From Tomocerus qinae (lineage: Eukaryota > Arthropoda > Collembola > Entomobryomorpha > Tomoceridae), in contig CM034547.1 of the NCBI GenBank assembly GCA_020055645.1, forward strand, positions 58,840,909 through 58,904,908: a stretch of DNA of 64,000 nucleotides, in the 5' to 3' direction. Both the position numbers and the translations under genes were made by a program. Below, piece after piece: positions 45,616 through 57,400 of the stretch. Below the pieces are notes generated by a model. The model searched no databases and was not told the DNA's origin. It saw only the letters and a program-made list of their open reading frames with translations. How positions within the stretch are numbered: the stretch's first letter is position 1; each line of letters starts with the position of its first letter.

Positions 45616-45735
45616 CTGTTACGAAAATATGCATCATTATTATAAAAGCTACTACATACCTCGTTATTTCCCCAGAATGCTTCTTGTTACTCTAAAAATA
45701 TGTAATTTGTGTAATGTAGAAAAAGGAGTGCATAC

Positions 45736-45897
45736 ATTAACAATATCTAATTTCTCCTTGACGGAACCCTCATCTCCACTTCCAGAACAATCCTGTACTG
45801 TTCCCTCAGCTCGTGTCAACCATTCTTCAAGCTCTTGTTTGGCTTTAATGAAGTCAGTGTGATCTGCAAGACTTTTCTGAATTCTTGACAGAAGACC
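45736..45897 (-). CDS. Msp300: Msp300 spectrin-region exon 29
   Basis: Fifty-four codons, phase 0 to 0. It reads GLLSRIQKSLADHTDF, LEEWLTRAEGTVQDCS and LDIVN|GTATGC. LEEWLTRAE is the second-helix Trp motif. Confidence 0.9.
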
Positions 45898-45968
45898 CTG
45901 AGAAAAATTAATGAGATCATTTTCATCTGAAGAAATGCGATAAGAGCATTAGTAATTTGCATACATAC

Positions 45969-46121
45969 CTGAACAGCGGTAACCAACTGGGAATATTGAG
46001 TTTGCATTTGGACGGTTGCATCCCTAACTCTAGGAGAAGCACTGAATTCCATTAGAACTTCGCATTTATCATTGAGCTCTTCCAGTGGGACTTTATGCAT
46101 AGCAATCTCGGCAGAGAGTTT
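45969..46121 (-). CDS. Msp300: Msp300 spectrin-region exon 28
   Basis: Fifty-one codons, phase 0 to 0. It reads KLSAEIAMHKVPLEEL and ends QYSQLVTAVQ|GTATGT, a linker plus third helix of one repeat. Confidence 0.9.
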
Positions 46122-46184
46122 CTAAAATCAGAGACAAGTAGCTTAGTTTTCAGTAATTAAATTTCAGAAGAAGAAAAAGTGTAC

Positions 46185-46477
46185 CTTGCAGCGCTCAAAA
46201 TCTTCTGGAGTAGCCTTGTCGATTTCAGGTTCATCCTTGACCTTTTTCTCACTTTCGGCAATTGCTTTACTAAGACTGGCATAACATTTGTCAAACTCAT
46301 CCCAGGCTTCCAAACATTTTTTGAGATTCTTTTGTTGATCTTTATATTGAGCATTCAGACCATCCCAGTCAAATTGTAACTGGTGATATTCTTGCTGAAG
46401 AGCATCTCTTCCAAGAGCCGATGTTGTTTCCATTACTTTTTGTCCCATTTCTTTAGTCCGCTTAACATGTTCTTCCC
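46185..46477 (-). CDS. Msp300: Msp300 spectrin-region exon 27
   Basis: 293 bp. It completes a split Gly, reads EEHVKRTKEMGQKVM and ends PEDFERCK|GTACAC in phase 0. The helices QFDWDGLNAQYKDQ and LEAWDEFDKCYASL give the repeat signature. Confidence 0.92.
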
Positions 46478-46552
46478 CTGAAGAATAAATTGCATTTAAA
46501 AATCATTTACCAGATAGAATAGCTTTCGAGGTGAAATTTATTCTTAGTTTAC

Positions 46553-47342
46553 CTTTAGCGAGACTTTCCAAAAATTTGAACAAGTCTCTCAGTTTTGTCT
46601 CTGTGGTAGCTTTTTCGCCGTGGCAGTCAGAAAATTGTTGCATATCCAACCGTAGCTTTCGCAAGTAGTCGGCAGCTTCATTGTATCTCTGCCAATATTT
46701 CTCATGCTCCTGTACGATTTCTTCCAACTCGGCAATCTGAGATTGTAAAGCAGTCTTTGTTTCGTCGTATCTTGAAAATGTGGGTAAATAAGCTTCTTTA
46801 GGCATATCGGGCATCTCTGCCATTTTGGATTCCAATTTGTTAAGCATTTCAGATTGTGCCAGTACTTCTTTTTCGATTCCTTTGAGTTTTTCAAGTGATG
46901 CTCTCTTCTCACTCAAGTCAGCGTATTGATTTGTGTCGCTGACATTCATTTTCAATTCGATTTCTTGAAGCCAGTCTGTCATGATCTTGTGGGCCTTTTC
47001 CAACTCTTCCAACAACGACAGTCTTGTAGTCAGTCTCTGCCGACAGTCTTGAATTTCAGCCATTAATTTCTCAAATTCATTTTTCAGCAATTCAGTATCT
47101 TCATGGATCTTTGTAGCTCCACTTGGTTCGCTTGTGAGCATCACTTTTTCTTTTAGCTCCAGGACATAGCGGAGTTTATTTTGACCTTGCTCCATTGTTT
47201 GCTTCATTCCCTTTACAGATTGAAGACGGCTATTTACATCACTAAGAGTGTAATTAACATTCGAGATCAAAGCAAGCTTCTCTCGAGTTCGTTCGATCCA
47301 GTCCTGACATTCTTGGTAAAGTGCATTATGTTGTTGATGTTC
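46553..47342 (-). CDS. Msp300: Msp300 spectrin-region exon 26
   Basis: 790 bp, phase 0 to 1, from EHQQHNALYQECQDWI to FLESLAK plus G at GTAAAC. Two and a half spectrin repeats. Motifs are CQDWIERTREKL, HKIMTDWLQEIELKM and HEKYWQRYNEAADYL. Confidence 0.92.
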
Positions 47343-47422
47343 CTACAGGAATAAAAATTCATTTTAAAAATCTTGTGATAATTTTAGATCGTTTATGATC
47401 CAGTTTTCTTTTCTATTTTTAC

Positions 47423-47786
47423 CTGGTAGTGGAGCTCCAAACGTCTGATCACTTCTTTAGCCAGAGACAGCAAAGCACTGAATTTCGTGGTGAGTTGTGT
47501 GACAGCATTGGAAACTCGGGAATCTGCACAAGTCTCAAGTAACAGTTGCGCTTTCAAATTCAGTTTATCCAGCTCTTTCTGCCAATCGAAAATAGTCTGC
47601 AGTTGGGTTTGGAATTGTTCCAGAGCATTTTTCTTTTCAGTCAGAGTGTTTTGGAGTTGGTGGAAAGTTTTCACTTGGGTTTCTGTGTTGTTTATCCATT
47701 CCTCCGCATCTCCGTACTGGTCTTCCCATTCTTTCCACCGTACCAATCCGACCTCAAGAAGTTGTTGCGTTTTCGCAAGCGACTCT
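47423..47786 (-). CDS. Msp300: Msp300 spectrin-region exon 25
   Basis: 364 bp. It completes a split Thr and then reads ESLAKTQQLLEVGLVR and WKEWEDQYGDAEEWI. It ends RRLELHYQ|GTAAAA in phase 0. One full repeat with Trp anchors at the expected spacing. Confidence 0.92.
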
Positions 47787-47848
47787 CTGTAAAAATTCAT
47801 AATGTTAAGCGAAAAGCTTTATTAATAAAAGTTATTTAAAATTCTTAC

Positions 47849-48666
47849 GTGTAGTTATCAAATTCTTCTTGAAGTACTGCAACTTCCTCCTCGATGAGTT
47901 CTCTGTCATCGTCATCCACTATTCCACACGCATCGCTTCCTTTAGCCAAAGCGGCATCTAGTTTAGTTTGTCCTTCTGGGACTTCAGACTGAAGTACTTT
48001 CAACTGCGTTATTTTGCTAGAAAGTGTTTCTTTGTCTCCCACAGGCTCTGATATTTTCCCAAGGCGTTCTTTTGCGACTCGCATCCAAGCCATAAACTCA
48101 TTAGCAAGGTCAACAAATGCTTGGTGTTGTTCAACCATTTCTTTTTGTCGGGCGTACATTTCTTGAGCTTGTTTCGTAAGACTTTGATATTTTGTAGAGA
48201 TTTCTGAAGCTGGAGCTTCTTGCATCAGATTCTCTGCTTTTGATGTAACTGATTCAATCATGGGTTCTAAGGACACGATATCTTGTACTATGGTGTTAGT
48301 AGCTCTCAAAGTCGCTTTCCTATCTCCGATAGAAATAGAGCTCATCCCTGGAGTAGGATGACCTTTCTTTCCTCGGGATAATTTTTGTTCCACAACTTTC
48401 TGTAGCTTAGCTTCTCGGTCACTTATCCATTGTTGGACTTGAGAATAGGAAGAATTGTAGTCAGCCCATTGCAATAAGCTAGTTTCCATTGAAACTTTCA
48501 CACTAGCCATTTTCTTCACAATCCTCTCCCATTCAGTTTGGATTTCTTTCATTTGGTCATTGATTGTATCACGGCCATCGGATCGAGTGTTTCTTAAAGA
48601 TTTTTCACCCCAACTAACAGTTGCATGGACTAAACTTTGTCCTTGTTCCTGTCGTTGTACTAAATC
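47849..48666 (-). CDS. Msp300: Msp300 spectrin-region exon 24
   Basis: 818 bp, phase 0 to 2, from DLVQRQEQGQSLVHAT to EEFDNY plus AC at GTAAGA. About two and a half spectrin repeats. It has LLQWADYNSSYSQVQQW and NEFMAWMRVAKERL, the latter followed by ISEPVGDKETL, a linker form that recurs in this rod. A basic insert KLSRGKKGHPTPG lies between helices near residue 100. Confidence 0.92.
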
Positions 48667-48794
48667 CTGTAAAATATTCACAATAAATGAATTAAGTGTA
48701 CTTTTGTATTTTCCGATATTCCGATACTGAGAGAAAGTTGGAGAAAGCTAAATGAAATAATTGTTGTCAACGTGTATGAAGTGTGATAATTTAC

Positions 48795-49772
48795 CTGTAT
48801 TTTTGCCAGATTAGCTTGAAGTCTTTCTTTTCTGGTATCACCAGAAGATTCTGTACTTTTTTGAATGACTTCACGAGCATTTTCCATCCAACTTTTAGCC
48901 TTTTCGAAGTTGTTGTTGAATTCTTGGTGACATTCGAGATTAGCTTCAACTTTCTTCAAAACATCCTTACCCATATTGAGCTGAACTTGGTAGCGTGAAT
49001 TTAAATGTCGCAATTGATTACCGACGTATGTGTCTAAATGGGAAGCCAGAAGACCAGCTGCTGATTGATTGAACTTTTCCATTTGCGCATTTCCTTTCTC
49101 CAGTTTACCAATTACTTCATGCATATCTGCAACTTGTTTTCTCTTTTCTTCAAGGGAGCCGACAAGTGTGGTTTTTGCTGCTTTGATCAAAATTTCGCAT
49201 TGCTGTAACCAATCAGATAAGCGTTCATATTCTTCTTTCCAATCTCGCAGTTGAAGCATGGTAGCTTCCAACTGTTCTTTTTGGTTTTGTATGTCTTTAA
49301 ATAGCCCTTCGAAACTTTCATTGAGAGCTCGAATCTCAGCTTGGATTGTTTCTTTACCAGCTTCGGATGTACTTGCCATTGCTACTTCACCTGATTGTTG
49401 AAGTCGTTCTACGAGCAAACTTCCTTGAGCTTTTTTGTTCATCAGCCCAGTGAAAGTTGTACTGGCACTTTCAATATCGAAAAGCCTATCTCCAAGTGAT
49501 CTTTGTTTTAGAGATGGAATCTTTTCTCGCGCTCGGTTCAACCAACCCATAAGTTCGTCATGTGATTCTTTGTAAGATTTGTGGTATTTGTATTGCTCTT
49601 CGCGTTCATCCCGCAGTTTTCTTATTGCCACTGACAAGGAATCGAATTTCTTTAGAATTTCTTGAGCTTGAGCAGCTGCTTGGCTTTGCTGTCCGCTGGC
49701 GACCATTTCAGAAGCTTTACTTTTCAAACTATCGACCTCAAGTTTCTCACAAATGAGTTTCTCCTCCAAGCT
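48795..49772 (-). CDS. Msp300: Msp300 spectrin-region exon 23 (326 codons)
   Basis: 978 bp, phase 0 to 0, from SLEEKLICEKLEVDSL to LQANLAKIQ|GTAAAT. It holds three spectrin repeats. Anchors are DELMGWLNRAREKI, RDWKEEYERLSDWLQQ and FEKAKSWMENAREVI, with turns TSEAGKETIQAEI and SSGDTRKERLQ. Confidence 0.93.
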
Positions 49773-49848
49773 CTGAAATTAATCAAGATTTTGGTTATTT
49801 TCCAATTAATATACATTACATCAATACAGATATGTGTTTTGTATTTAC

Positions 49849-50175
49849 TCTGATAGTTTCCAATTGGGAACGTTTTTCTTGCATTGTGGTTTGGAAAGGC
49901 ATCACATCTTTTAATACCGACTCCAAATACTCCACAGTTTTATTCAACTGATGAATTTGTTCCAAGAATCCAGCCCATCGGTGGATACTTTCATCTAATT
50001 GATTCTTTGTATCAATCATCTTAGCAGCTAGGCTACTCCATTCTTCTTGAAGCTTTTTCAGTGCTTCGTTTATGGGTTGGTGTCCTGCAGGAGCTGTGTT
50101 GGCAAGTACAGATTGTGCCATTTCTACAACACTTTGAACTTTACCGTATCCCTCGTCTTTGTACAGCAGAAGGTC
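49849..50175 (-). CDS. Msp300: Msp300 spectrin-region exon 22
   Basis: 109 codons, phase 0 to 0, close to one spectrin repeat. It reads DLLLYKDEGYGKVQSV, the turn NTAPAGHQPINEAL, EEWSSLAAKMIDTKN, HRWAGFLEQIHQLN and ETIR|GTAAAT. Confidence 0.92.
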
Positions 50176-50256
50176 CTGCATAATTTGTGAACAGTAATTA
50201 GGTGAAATCAAAATGAGCTTACATTACATCGGAAATTAAAGCATCGTGAATTGTAC

Positions 50257-50424
50257 ATGAACTGTTCCCAGTTTCCCTTCCAGATCTTTCTGCGAAGAAG
50301 CACTCAAATCAGAGCAGTAAGACAATTTGTCCTTGATGTCTTTCAGCCAACGTGAGCATTCGTCCAATTGGGAATTAAAATCTTGGTGGGAGGACACATA
50401 ACTTTGCCATTTGGTCGTCAATTC
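50257..50424 (-). CDS. Msp300: Msp300 spectrin-region exon 21
   Basis: Fifty-six codons, phase 0 to 0. It reads ELTTKWQSYVSSHQDF, CSRWLKDIKDKLSY and EGKLGTVH|GTACAA. The frame would stay open a little past the donor, so this border is slightly less certain, but it keeps phase with the next exon. Confidence 0.85.
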
Positions 50425-50519
50425 CTAAGCACATCATTAAAATAACCATTAAATCATCAATCCGTGTTAGTAATGCATTGTGGCGCATGTTGTTTGATAA
50501 AGAAGTTTTGGTTCCTTAC

Positions 50520-50675
50520 TTTCACTTTGTGAGAAATTTGTTGATATTTGTAAGTCAGCTCTGAAGCAGAAGCAGAGGAGCTCTTGGAGGTCAAAGCTTG
50601 ACGTTGAAGATTCAATGCTTTCTCTGAGATTGCATCTACTTCCAACTCTCTGGCCCTTACTTCGCCTTGTAGAGT
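50520..50675 (-). CDS. Msp300: Msp300 spectrin-region exon 20
   Basis: Fifty-two codons, phase 0 to 0. It reads TLQGEVRARELEVDAI and ends TYKYQQISHKVK|GTAAGG. A serine-rich turn (SKSSSASASE) precedes the YKYQQIS third-helix start. Confidence 0.9.
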
Positions 50676-50758
50676 CTAGAAATAAATATATTTTTGTAAC
50701 GCTGATTCATATAAAATGTGCAAACTCTAGTGAATGTGTAGAATTTCGTAAATGTTAC

Positions 50759-50921
50759 TTTGAGAATATTTAGTTGGTCCACTTTGTGAGATAAAGTGGG
50801 CTTCAAATCTACAGCATGGAGCTTGGCGTCTGCTTCTTTGAGCCATTCCATACATTTATCCTTTTCAGCTTCAAATTCATGCCAGAGACTCAACTTAAGT
50901 TCCAAGGACTCGATACTCGAC
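50759..50921 (-). CDS. Msp300: Msp300 spectrin-region exon 19
   Basis: 163 bp. It completes a split Lys and reads SSIESLELKLSLWHEF, CMEWLKEADAKLHAVD and QLNILK|GTAACA, ending in phase 0. CMEWLKEAD is the second-helix motif. Confidence 0.9.
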
Positions 50922-51011
50922 CTGGAAGATTCAATAGCATAAGTTCGAATATACAGTTTTATTGTTAACCTATTTTAGTTATGGAAAATAATAATCGAAA
51001 GAGATGTTTAC

Positions 51012-51172
51012 TTTATTGCCGACAGTAAGGCTTCCCATTCTTGTTGAGAAGAATCAATTTGAGATCTGATGTTCTCCTGTCCCTCTTCAATAGTTCCAGG
51101 TAAAACTTTTTCTCCCAAACTGCGGATTTCTTCAGCTCTGTATGCCTCTTCAGGCAAGCTAAGTTGAAGATT
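51012..51172 (-). CDS. Msp300: Msp300 spectrin-region exon 18
   Basis: 161 bp, phase 0 to 2. It reads NLQLSLPEEAYRAEEI and ends QQEWEALLSAI plus AA at GTAAAC. IEEGQENIRSQ followed by WEALL is the conserved turn plus third helix of a repeat. Confidence 0.9.
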
Positions 51173-51241
51173 CTGGAAACGACATATAGTTAGGCACAAT
51201 AGCATTAAGAGATTAATAAATACTATTTAGAAAAGACAAAC

Positions 51242-52045
51242 CTTTAGTCTCTCAAGATTTGCATGGAGATTGATTCTGTCTTGGTTTTCATCGCTCCACA
51301 TATTGACTGTGTTATGGGTAGCATCATTCCATTCTAATGTATCTTGAACTGCTTGCATGTACTGTTGATGATTGCATACAATTCCTTCGTATTGCTCAAC
51401 ATAGTTTTGAGCTTTTTTCAAAACCTCTTGGTGTTTCTCAGTGAGTGACTCCGCCAATTTGACTGCATTTTCCGATCCTTCAGGCAAATGAGCGGCTTTG
51501 TCCTTCAGTTCAATTACATCTTGTTGATGAGACAAAATATCATGCAGTATAGTTCGGTAATTTTGTAACTGAGCCCGTTTTTCATCGAGGGTTGCTTTGA
51601 GTTCCAATTCTTTAGGGAGACCGCTTTCCATTTCTTTCAACCAGTTCTTAAGTTTTTCCTTGCTCTCCTCGAATCCTGACCATCTAGACATTTTCGTCTG
51701 CATTTCCCTCTCGGTGCAAGAGAGTCCATCATAAAATGAGTCAAAAGCAACTTGGAGTTCTTCTAATTGTAATCGAATAGCATCTCTTCCCTCAGGGCCA
51801 GTCGAAGGATAGATTTTCTCCCCTGACTCAATGACTGTGTTGAGTAAAGCGACTGATGTAGGTCTCTCTGCTATAAGCTCTTTTATCGTACTTAATTTGG
51901 TCTCTAATTCAGGTCTTGTTCCTGTAACTTCCTTGGAAGCATCTGCTTTATCTTGAGTTTCTTTTAGCCACTCCAAGAATTTGTTATGTTTATCTCTATG
52001 TGCTCTGTGATCGGCAACAGCCTGTTCGCACTTTTTGAGGATTTC
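51242..52045 (-). CDS. Msp300: Msp300 spectrin-region exon 17 (268 codons)
   Basis: 804 bp, phase 0 to 0, from EILKKCEQAVADHRAH to HANLERLK|GTTTGT. It carries two and a half spectrin repeats. Anchors are NKFLEWLKETQDK, EKLKNWLKEMESGL and QDTLEWNDATHNTV, with the linker LELKATLDEKRAQLQN and the turn PSTGPEGRDAIRLQ. Confidence 0.92.
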
Positions 52046-52121
52046 CTAAGGAAAATAATTGAAAATACATTAATATCCTATAATATCATCCATTATCAAA
52101 TTCAGTTGTAGCATTAAGTAC

Positions 52122-52274
52122 CTTAGCAGTCATTTGAACGGATTGAAAACGGGATGTGATTTGTTGAACGTTGGTAGCTATACGTGCTTCTCCAGTAGAT
52201 TGTACCAAATCCGAATTTTCGTTTCCAATCTTATCAAATTCTGCTTCATTTTCTTTAAGGTTTCTTAGTAGATT
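52122..52274 (-). CDS. Msp300: Msp300 spectrin-region exon 16
   Basis: Fifty-one codons, phase 0 to 0. It reads NLLRNLKENEAEFDKI and ends QITSRFQSVQMTAK|GTACTT. SRFQSVQMTAK is the third-helix signature (compare SRYQGLLPPL elsewhere in this protein). Confidence 0.9.
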
Positions 52275-52924
52275 CTGGATAGGCATATGAAAGTTCAATT
52301 AGACAAGAATTTATTTATGATCGAGGTGTTTGGGTGTATGAAATTACAAATAAAGCTTAAGTTCTTCAGGAATCTCTTACACAGAGTACACATAGAGAAA
52401 ATACAATACATACAGATAACAGTACTTTACACAATACAAACTACACGAATGGTATAGATTGAAAGATTCACAGGTATATAGGTACACATAGATATAAGAT
52501 AGGTTACTTAAGTACAATAGGTACCCATCATACAATGTTCCCAACCAGATTGAATTATTAACAATTCAGAGAATTTAGATAGTCTGTTTGTTATTCACAG
52601 TTTTCTAGTTTGGAAAAGAAAGTCAGTTGGTTATGTTACGAATACACAATTATTAGCTATCTGATCTCTAAAAACAACAATAATGGTCACTCATTCGCTA
52701 CTCAAAGTTATTTAGTTGAGCTAACTTTTACTTCCACGCTTGTAATACGAAAAATCATATGTAAAAGGCAACACAAAGAAAATTGTAGGTACCTATTAAC
52801 AATAGTACACATTGAATAGGGAGCACAAATGGTAAGACACAAAATTGCCAAACAAAGAAAGCATATGATTAGCATTTGGCACAGAAAAAGGCATATTATT
52901 ATGGGGCCAGTACTGAAGCCTTAC
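52275..52924 (-). other. 650 bp intron flanking short exon 15
   Basis: AT-rich with consensus ends. No coding or repeat structure seen. Confidence 0.8.
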
Positions 52925-52999
52925 TTGCTGTACGTTGTCAGCAAGGTAGACAAAATCCTGGACGACTCTACTTCTCGAATCTACTATCTTTGAAAAATC
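52925..52999 (-). CDS. Msp300: Msp300 short exon 15, possible cassette
   Basis: Only 25 codons, phase 0 to 0, DFSKIVDSRSRVVQDF through DNVQQ|GTAAGG. It is isolated between introns of 760 and 650 bp, unlike its close-packed neighbours. Skipping it would join LDKYQ to NLLRNLKEN in frame, so it could be alternatively used. Both borders fit consensus. Confidence 0.78.
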
Positions 53000-53759
53000 C
53001 TGTTTAAAAAGGAGCAAAAACTGAGGAATTGAAAATTGACATTTTACTTAAAATAAGCAGTAGTATTACGAATTAATGCGTAGTATACATTGCTAGTATA
53101 CCGTCTTAAAATACAAAACAATTAACACTACGCCTACACCAAGAACGCTATGTTAATGTTCATGTGTCACTTGTGAGCACGAACACTAGCTATGACAAAT
53201 TCAACAGTGTCTCAAAATTACATTTTCTCGGAGAAATGCGCAAAAATTTTCTACAGGAAACCTTTTGTCAATCTACGTGACTATTTTACACTATCGGCTT
53301 CACAAAAATTAGTACCGTAAAAAATATCCCTTGTGCTCGTCAAAATCCGAAATTTTTGCATGTAAAAATTCATTTTTTGTCTGGTGATTTGCGTTGCTGT
53401 AAAGTGCAAAAAAGTATGAAGCTATAATACATATAAATAAGCATGTCATTCCTTGAGTTTTAATGCTGTGAAATCAACAATGCACTTCCAACTCAACTAG
53501 TAAGCTTCCGTATAAACTCGGAGAAAATTAAAATTGCCCTTTTTAGTTCATTATGTTTTCTATATATCAACGCTACAAGTCAACCTTCATAAGCTCAAAC
53601 ATGGCGCCCTAAATTCTTTAATATACATTAGTTTTTGAAACATTTTTACGATTTTCTTTAAACCAGTTTTAAGTATTTATACTTAAGAAACGTAAGTATT
53701 TTTTATGTTTAATTCCATCATACTGTTGTAACTAAATATTTTCCTGGCACATTGCTAAC
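53000..53759 (-). other. 760 bp intron flanking short exon 15
   Basis: AT-rich with consensus ends. Long A/T runs but no coding signal. Confidence 0.8.
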
Positions 53760-53955
53760 CTGATACTTGTCAAGTTGCTCTTCCTTTTCTTCAAGGGTGT
53801 TGCATGGACCATAAGCTTTCAGAGTTCCTTCCGAGTCACTCAGCCATGAAATCAACCTTTCGAAGCCGTCTTCATATTCTGACCATTGTTTCAGTCGGTC
53901 CTGTAGAGAATGACGTACTTCTTCAAGACCTCCTTGAAGTTTCTCAAAGTCGAAT
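53760..53955 (-). CDS. Msp300: Msp300 spectrin-region exon 14
   Basis: 196 bp. It completes a split Lys, then reads FDFEKLQGGLEEVRHSL, RLKQWSEYEDGFERLISW and EEKEEQLDKYQ|GTTAGC, ending in phase 0. The Trp spacing and the QLDKYQ end are typical of a spectrin repeat. Confidence 0.9.
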
Positions 53956-54032
53956 CTAATATTTCAACAATTGATTAACAGATACCTAAGTCACTTGTCA
54001 CTGAAATCTTTGACAGGCAATAAGAGTATTAC

Positions 54033-54210
54033 TTTAAATTCGTAGCATCCCTTTCTAAGGATTCCTTTGCACGTGGTGGAAGAGTCTCCATGATTTTCGA
54101 TAGGAGAGAGCTCAGAGAATCTAGCATTGACTGTCCTTCCCCAAGTGATCCTTGCAGTTCTTCAACTCTAGTCAATCTACTCTGAAGAGCAGGTTTTCCA
54201 CCACTGTAAT
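54033..54210 (-). CDS. Msp300: Msp300 spectrin-region exon 13
   Basis: 178 bp, phase 1 to 2. Of two possible acceptors 7 bp apart, only TTCTTAG|AT keeps the frame, giving CT-DYSGGKPALQSRL. It ends ESLERDATNL plus AA at GTAATA. KPALQSRLTRVEELQ is the usual linker between repeats. Confidence 0.88.
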
Positions 54211-54427
54211 CTAAGAACACAGGTTTTACCACATTCAAAAACACGTTATTATATTTTCAATCGATAGCCCACCATCCACTTTCGGTAGGATGGGCTGTAT
54301 TTACTTCATTGAGAATATATTAGGTTCATAAAACAAACAATATTCATATTTGACTCCACAAGATACATATACTAATATTACTACGATTTTCAGCAAAATC
54401 TAGAAAAGTAACTAATTGATAACTTAC

Positions 54428-57400
54428 CAGTGCACAAGTTGAGCTGTTCCCACATGTTTTTCTGCCAATCTTGTTGCTTCTTTTGTAAGTCATGCCACTG
54501 TTGCATGGCATCGATATTCTCTTCCATATTGGTGATGGAAACCAGCATGTTATTGAGCAAGGCTTCATATCTGGTGCTGATGTCGTCAACGGTTGCTTTG
54601 ATTTCATCAGGATTGGGTCCCAAATTCTTTTGAATGAGTACGTGTGCCTTTTCAACCACACCTTCTACAATTCGTTTGTGGGAAATGGCATCTTGCAGGG
54701 TAGCTTTCAATTTCAGTAACTTTGATTTGCTGTCGGGAATAGAGAGCCAGTTTGGTTGTTCTCCACCGGCAGCTTTCTCCATTGTAGCTAACCAGGCTAA
54801 TGTTTGCTGAAGGTTGTCTTGATAGCTAGACCATTGTTGAGATTCGCTCATTTGCTTTTTCTGCAGTTCGGTTATATCAGTGTCAATTTTGTCGAATCGT
54901 TCTCTCAGCACTCGGAGGTCTTGTCTGATTTTCTCTCGACCATTGGAAGCTGTGTCCGGGTACAATTTTTCAGCCAAAGGCATAAGAATATTGATCTTAT
55001 GGAGAATTTGCTCTTTCTCTGAGGCTAGACTAGGAAGTTTTTGATTTCTGAGGTCCAAACTAGTTTCCCCTTCCAGAGCTTTGAAACTCTTTTCGAAATT
55101 GTCCAATGATTCTGAAGTATCCGTGAACTTATCTTCATAGCAGCGATGATCATCAACAAGACCCTGCCAGCGATTGACAACTTCCTTGCTTAGCACATGT
55201 AACAATTGGTATCTGTTGCTTATTTGCATTATGAGGGGTTTAATTCGATCTGCGTTGCTTGCATTAAGCAAAACGTGAGATTGGTCCAAGAAAGCAGTTA
55301 TTTCCTTCTCGTAGTCAGTAACTGCTTTCCTCTGTGCAACGAAATTTTTCAGAGTATCCTCTTTTTCACCCAGAGTGGCTTGTGTGACTTGTGAACGGAA
55401 GACAGCTTCTTGTTGTCTAAACCATTGAGTATTGCTTTGTAAGCCTGCTTCAAAATCTTGCCAGTTCTTCAGCACATTGCTCAATTTCTCGGTAATTGTA
55501 TCAATTAGAGTAACATGAGCATTGTATCCTTCTTTAGCCGCAGCCAGTTCACTTTCAATGGTTTGAATACCTTGCTCCGAGGTATTGGTACATACGTGTG
55601 ATGACAGTTCGTTCAATTTATCCAACAGCGTCTGTCCTTTATCGATGTCTTTTTTCAGATGCTTAATTTCCTCGATTCGTTTGACAATTTCTGCCTTCTC
55701 TCCGGTGACATCTTGGAAAGAGGTCAAACGCTCTTTTTGTTGAGCGAACCATTCGTTATATTCTTTGAGAACATCATTTAATTTTCCATGATCCAATACA
55801 CATCCTTCTAGCTTGGATAACAAATCTTTGGATTTATCTTTAATGCTCTGGAAAAGCTGTTTAATAGACGTAATATAAATCTGGAGTGATTTATCCTGGG
55901 TCAGATCCACAAGTTGTTGAGCTTTATCGCACACAGCTTCAACAAGTACTTGGTGGGATGTGATTTCTTGATTGACTATCTTGTGATTTTGAAGCTGAGC
56001 TTTCTTTTCTTGGAGAGTGGCTTTGAGTTGTGTGTGAACCTGCATAGACTGCTCGATCCCTCTAAGCCATTTAGTGAGCTCCTCTTGGGAATTGGTGAAA
56101 TCAGCAAATTGAGACAAACAGGCATCCAATCTTTGCCAAGTAGATTGCAATTGCTCACCTAGAGTCTCCCATCCATCTCGAACAGTTCTTATTTGCTGTC
56201 GAATGATTTCTCTACCATCAGGTGATGTATGGGAATACAAATGCTCCCCAGATTCTACCAAACTTTCCATTTCAGATGTTTTCTTGAGACGATTATCCAT
56301 GAGATTGGACAGTTTCGTTCGCCGATCTTGTAAAACTGCTACATCTCCAACAATCTCACTGAGGTCTTTGCTTTCTTTCTTCACTTTATCAATCCACTTC
56401 AAAAATTCTGAATGCTTCGCATTAAATGCTTGATGATCATTAACGTAACTGCTGTATTTCCCTAGTAAATCTTTGAGAGGTGGAAGCAGTCCTTGGTAGC
56501 GAGAAGAAATTTGGGCAACTCGGGATTGTACTTCCACGTCGCTGTCGATACTCTTAGCATCATCAGATATTTTACTGATATCATTTTCTCTTCCTCGGAT
56601 TTCAGATTCCAATTCCTGGAGTTTCTGCAGATATGCTGCTTTGGCCTCAACCGTATTTTTAAAGGAATGGTCTTTTACTTGATATTCCTTCTGCTTCAGC
56701 CACTTTGATATCTCTTCTAGTTGTTCGTTAAAATGAGATATCTGACCAAAGACTGTCTGCAGATTTTCTTGGGTTGTGTTGCAAGAACTAAGGAACCCAT
56801 TCCACAGTCTGGAGATTTTGTCAAAATCGGCTTTCAGTGATGGATGGCCATCTTGGTGCGTTTCCGTAATAACTTTGTTCAAATTTTCTTCACATTGTTC
56901 TAAACGGGAATCTCCGTCATTTTTATGTTCTAGTAAATCATTTATAGTTTGGAGACGGCTTTCAGCAGCGCTTTTTTCACTAACAGGCTCCTCGGCAATC
57001 AACTTCAATTCTCCATCAAGTCTCGCAAGCCAATCTTGGAAGTTCTCAAATATTCCGTTGTACTTTTCATGGTTTGAAACGTGGGATTCTGATGTGGAAA
57101 TAGCATTTTGCACATCTCTTTTCAGGACATCGTATTCCTTAGCAAATGACTCAAGTGTCTTCGTTGCCTCTTCGTCGGCAAACTCTTTGATTTTATCTTT
57201 AAGTCCACTTATTATATCAGAATGAGAGGAAATATCTTGTTGAAGGGTCCTTCTGTTTTGCAGAGTTGCTTTCTTTTCAGGCAAAGTTGGTTGCAAGTCA
57301 TTTAAGGTCTCGGCTTTCTTCTTCGTTTCCTGGAACCATTGTTGTACCTGAGCTTGGGAATCGTCGAAAGATGACCATTGCAACTGGAGTGCTTCCAGAC

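Noticed and set aside
54181-54217. Alternative acceptor GATTACAG 7 bp inside exon 13
   Set aside because: Using it would shift the frame after the phase-1 donor of exon 12. Only TTCTTAG|AT preserves the reading frame.
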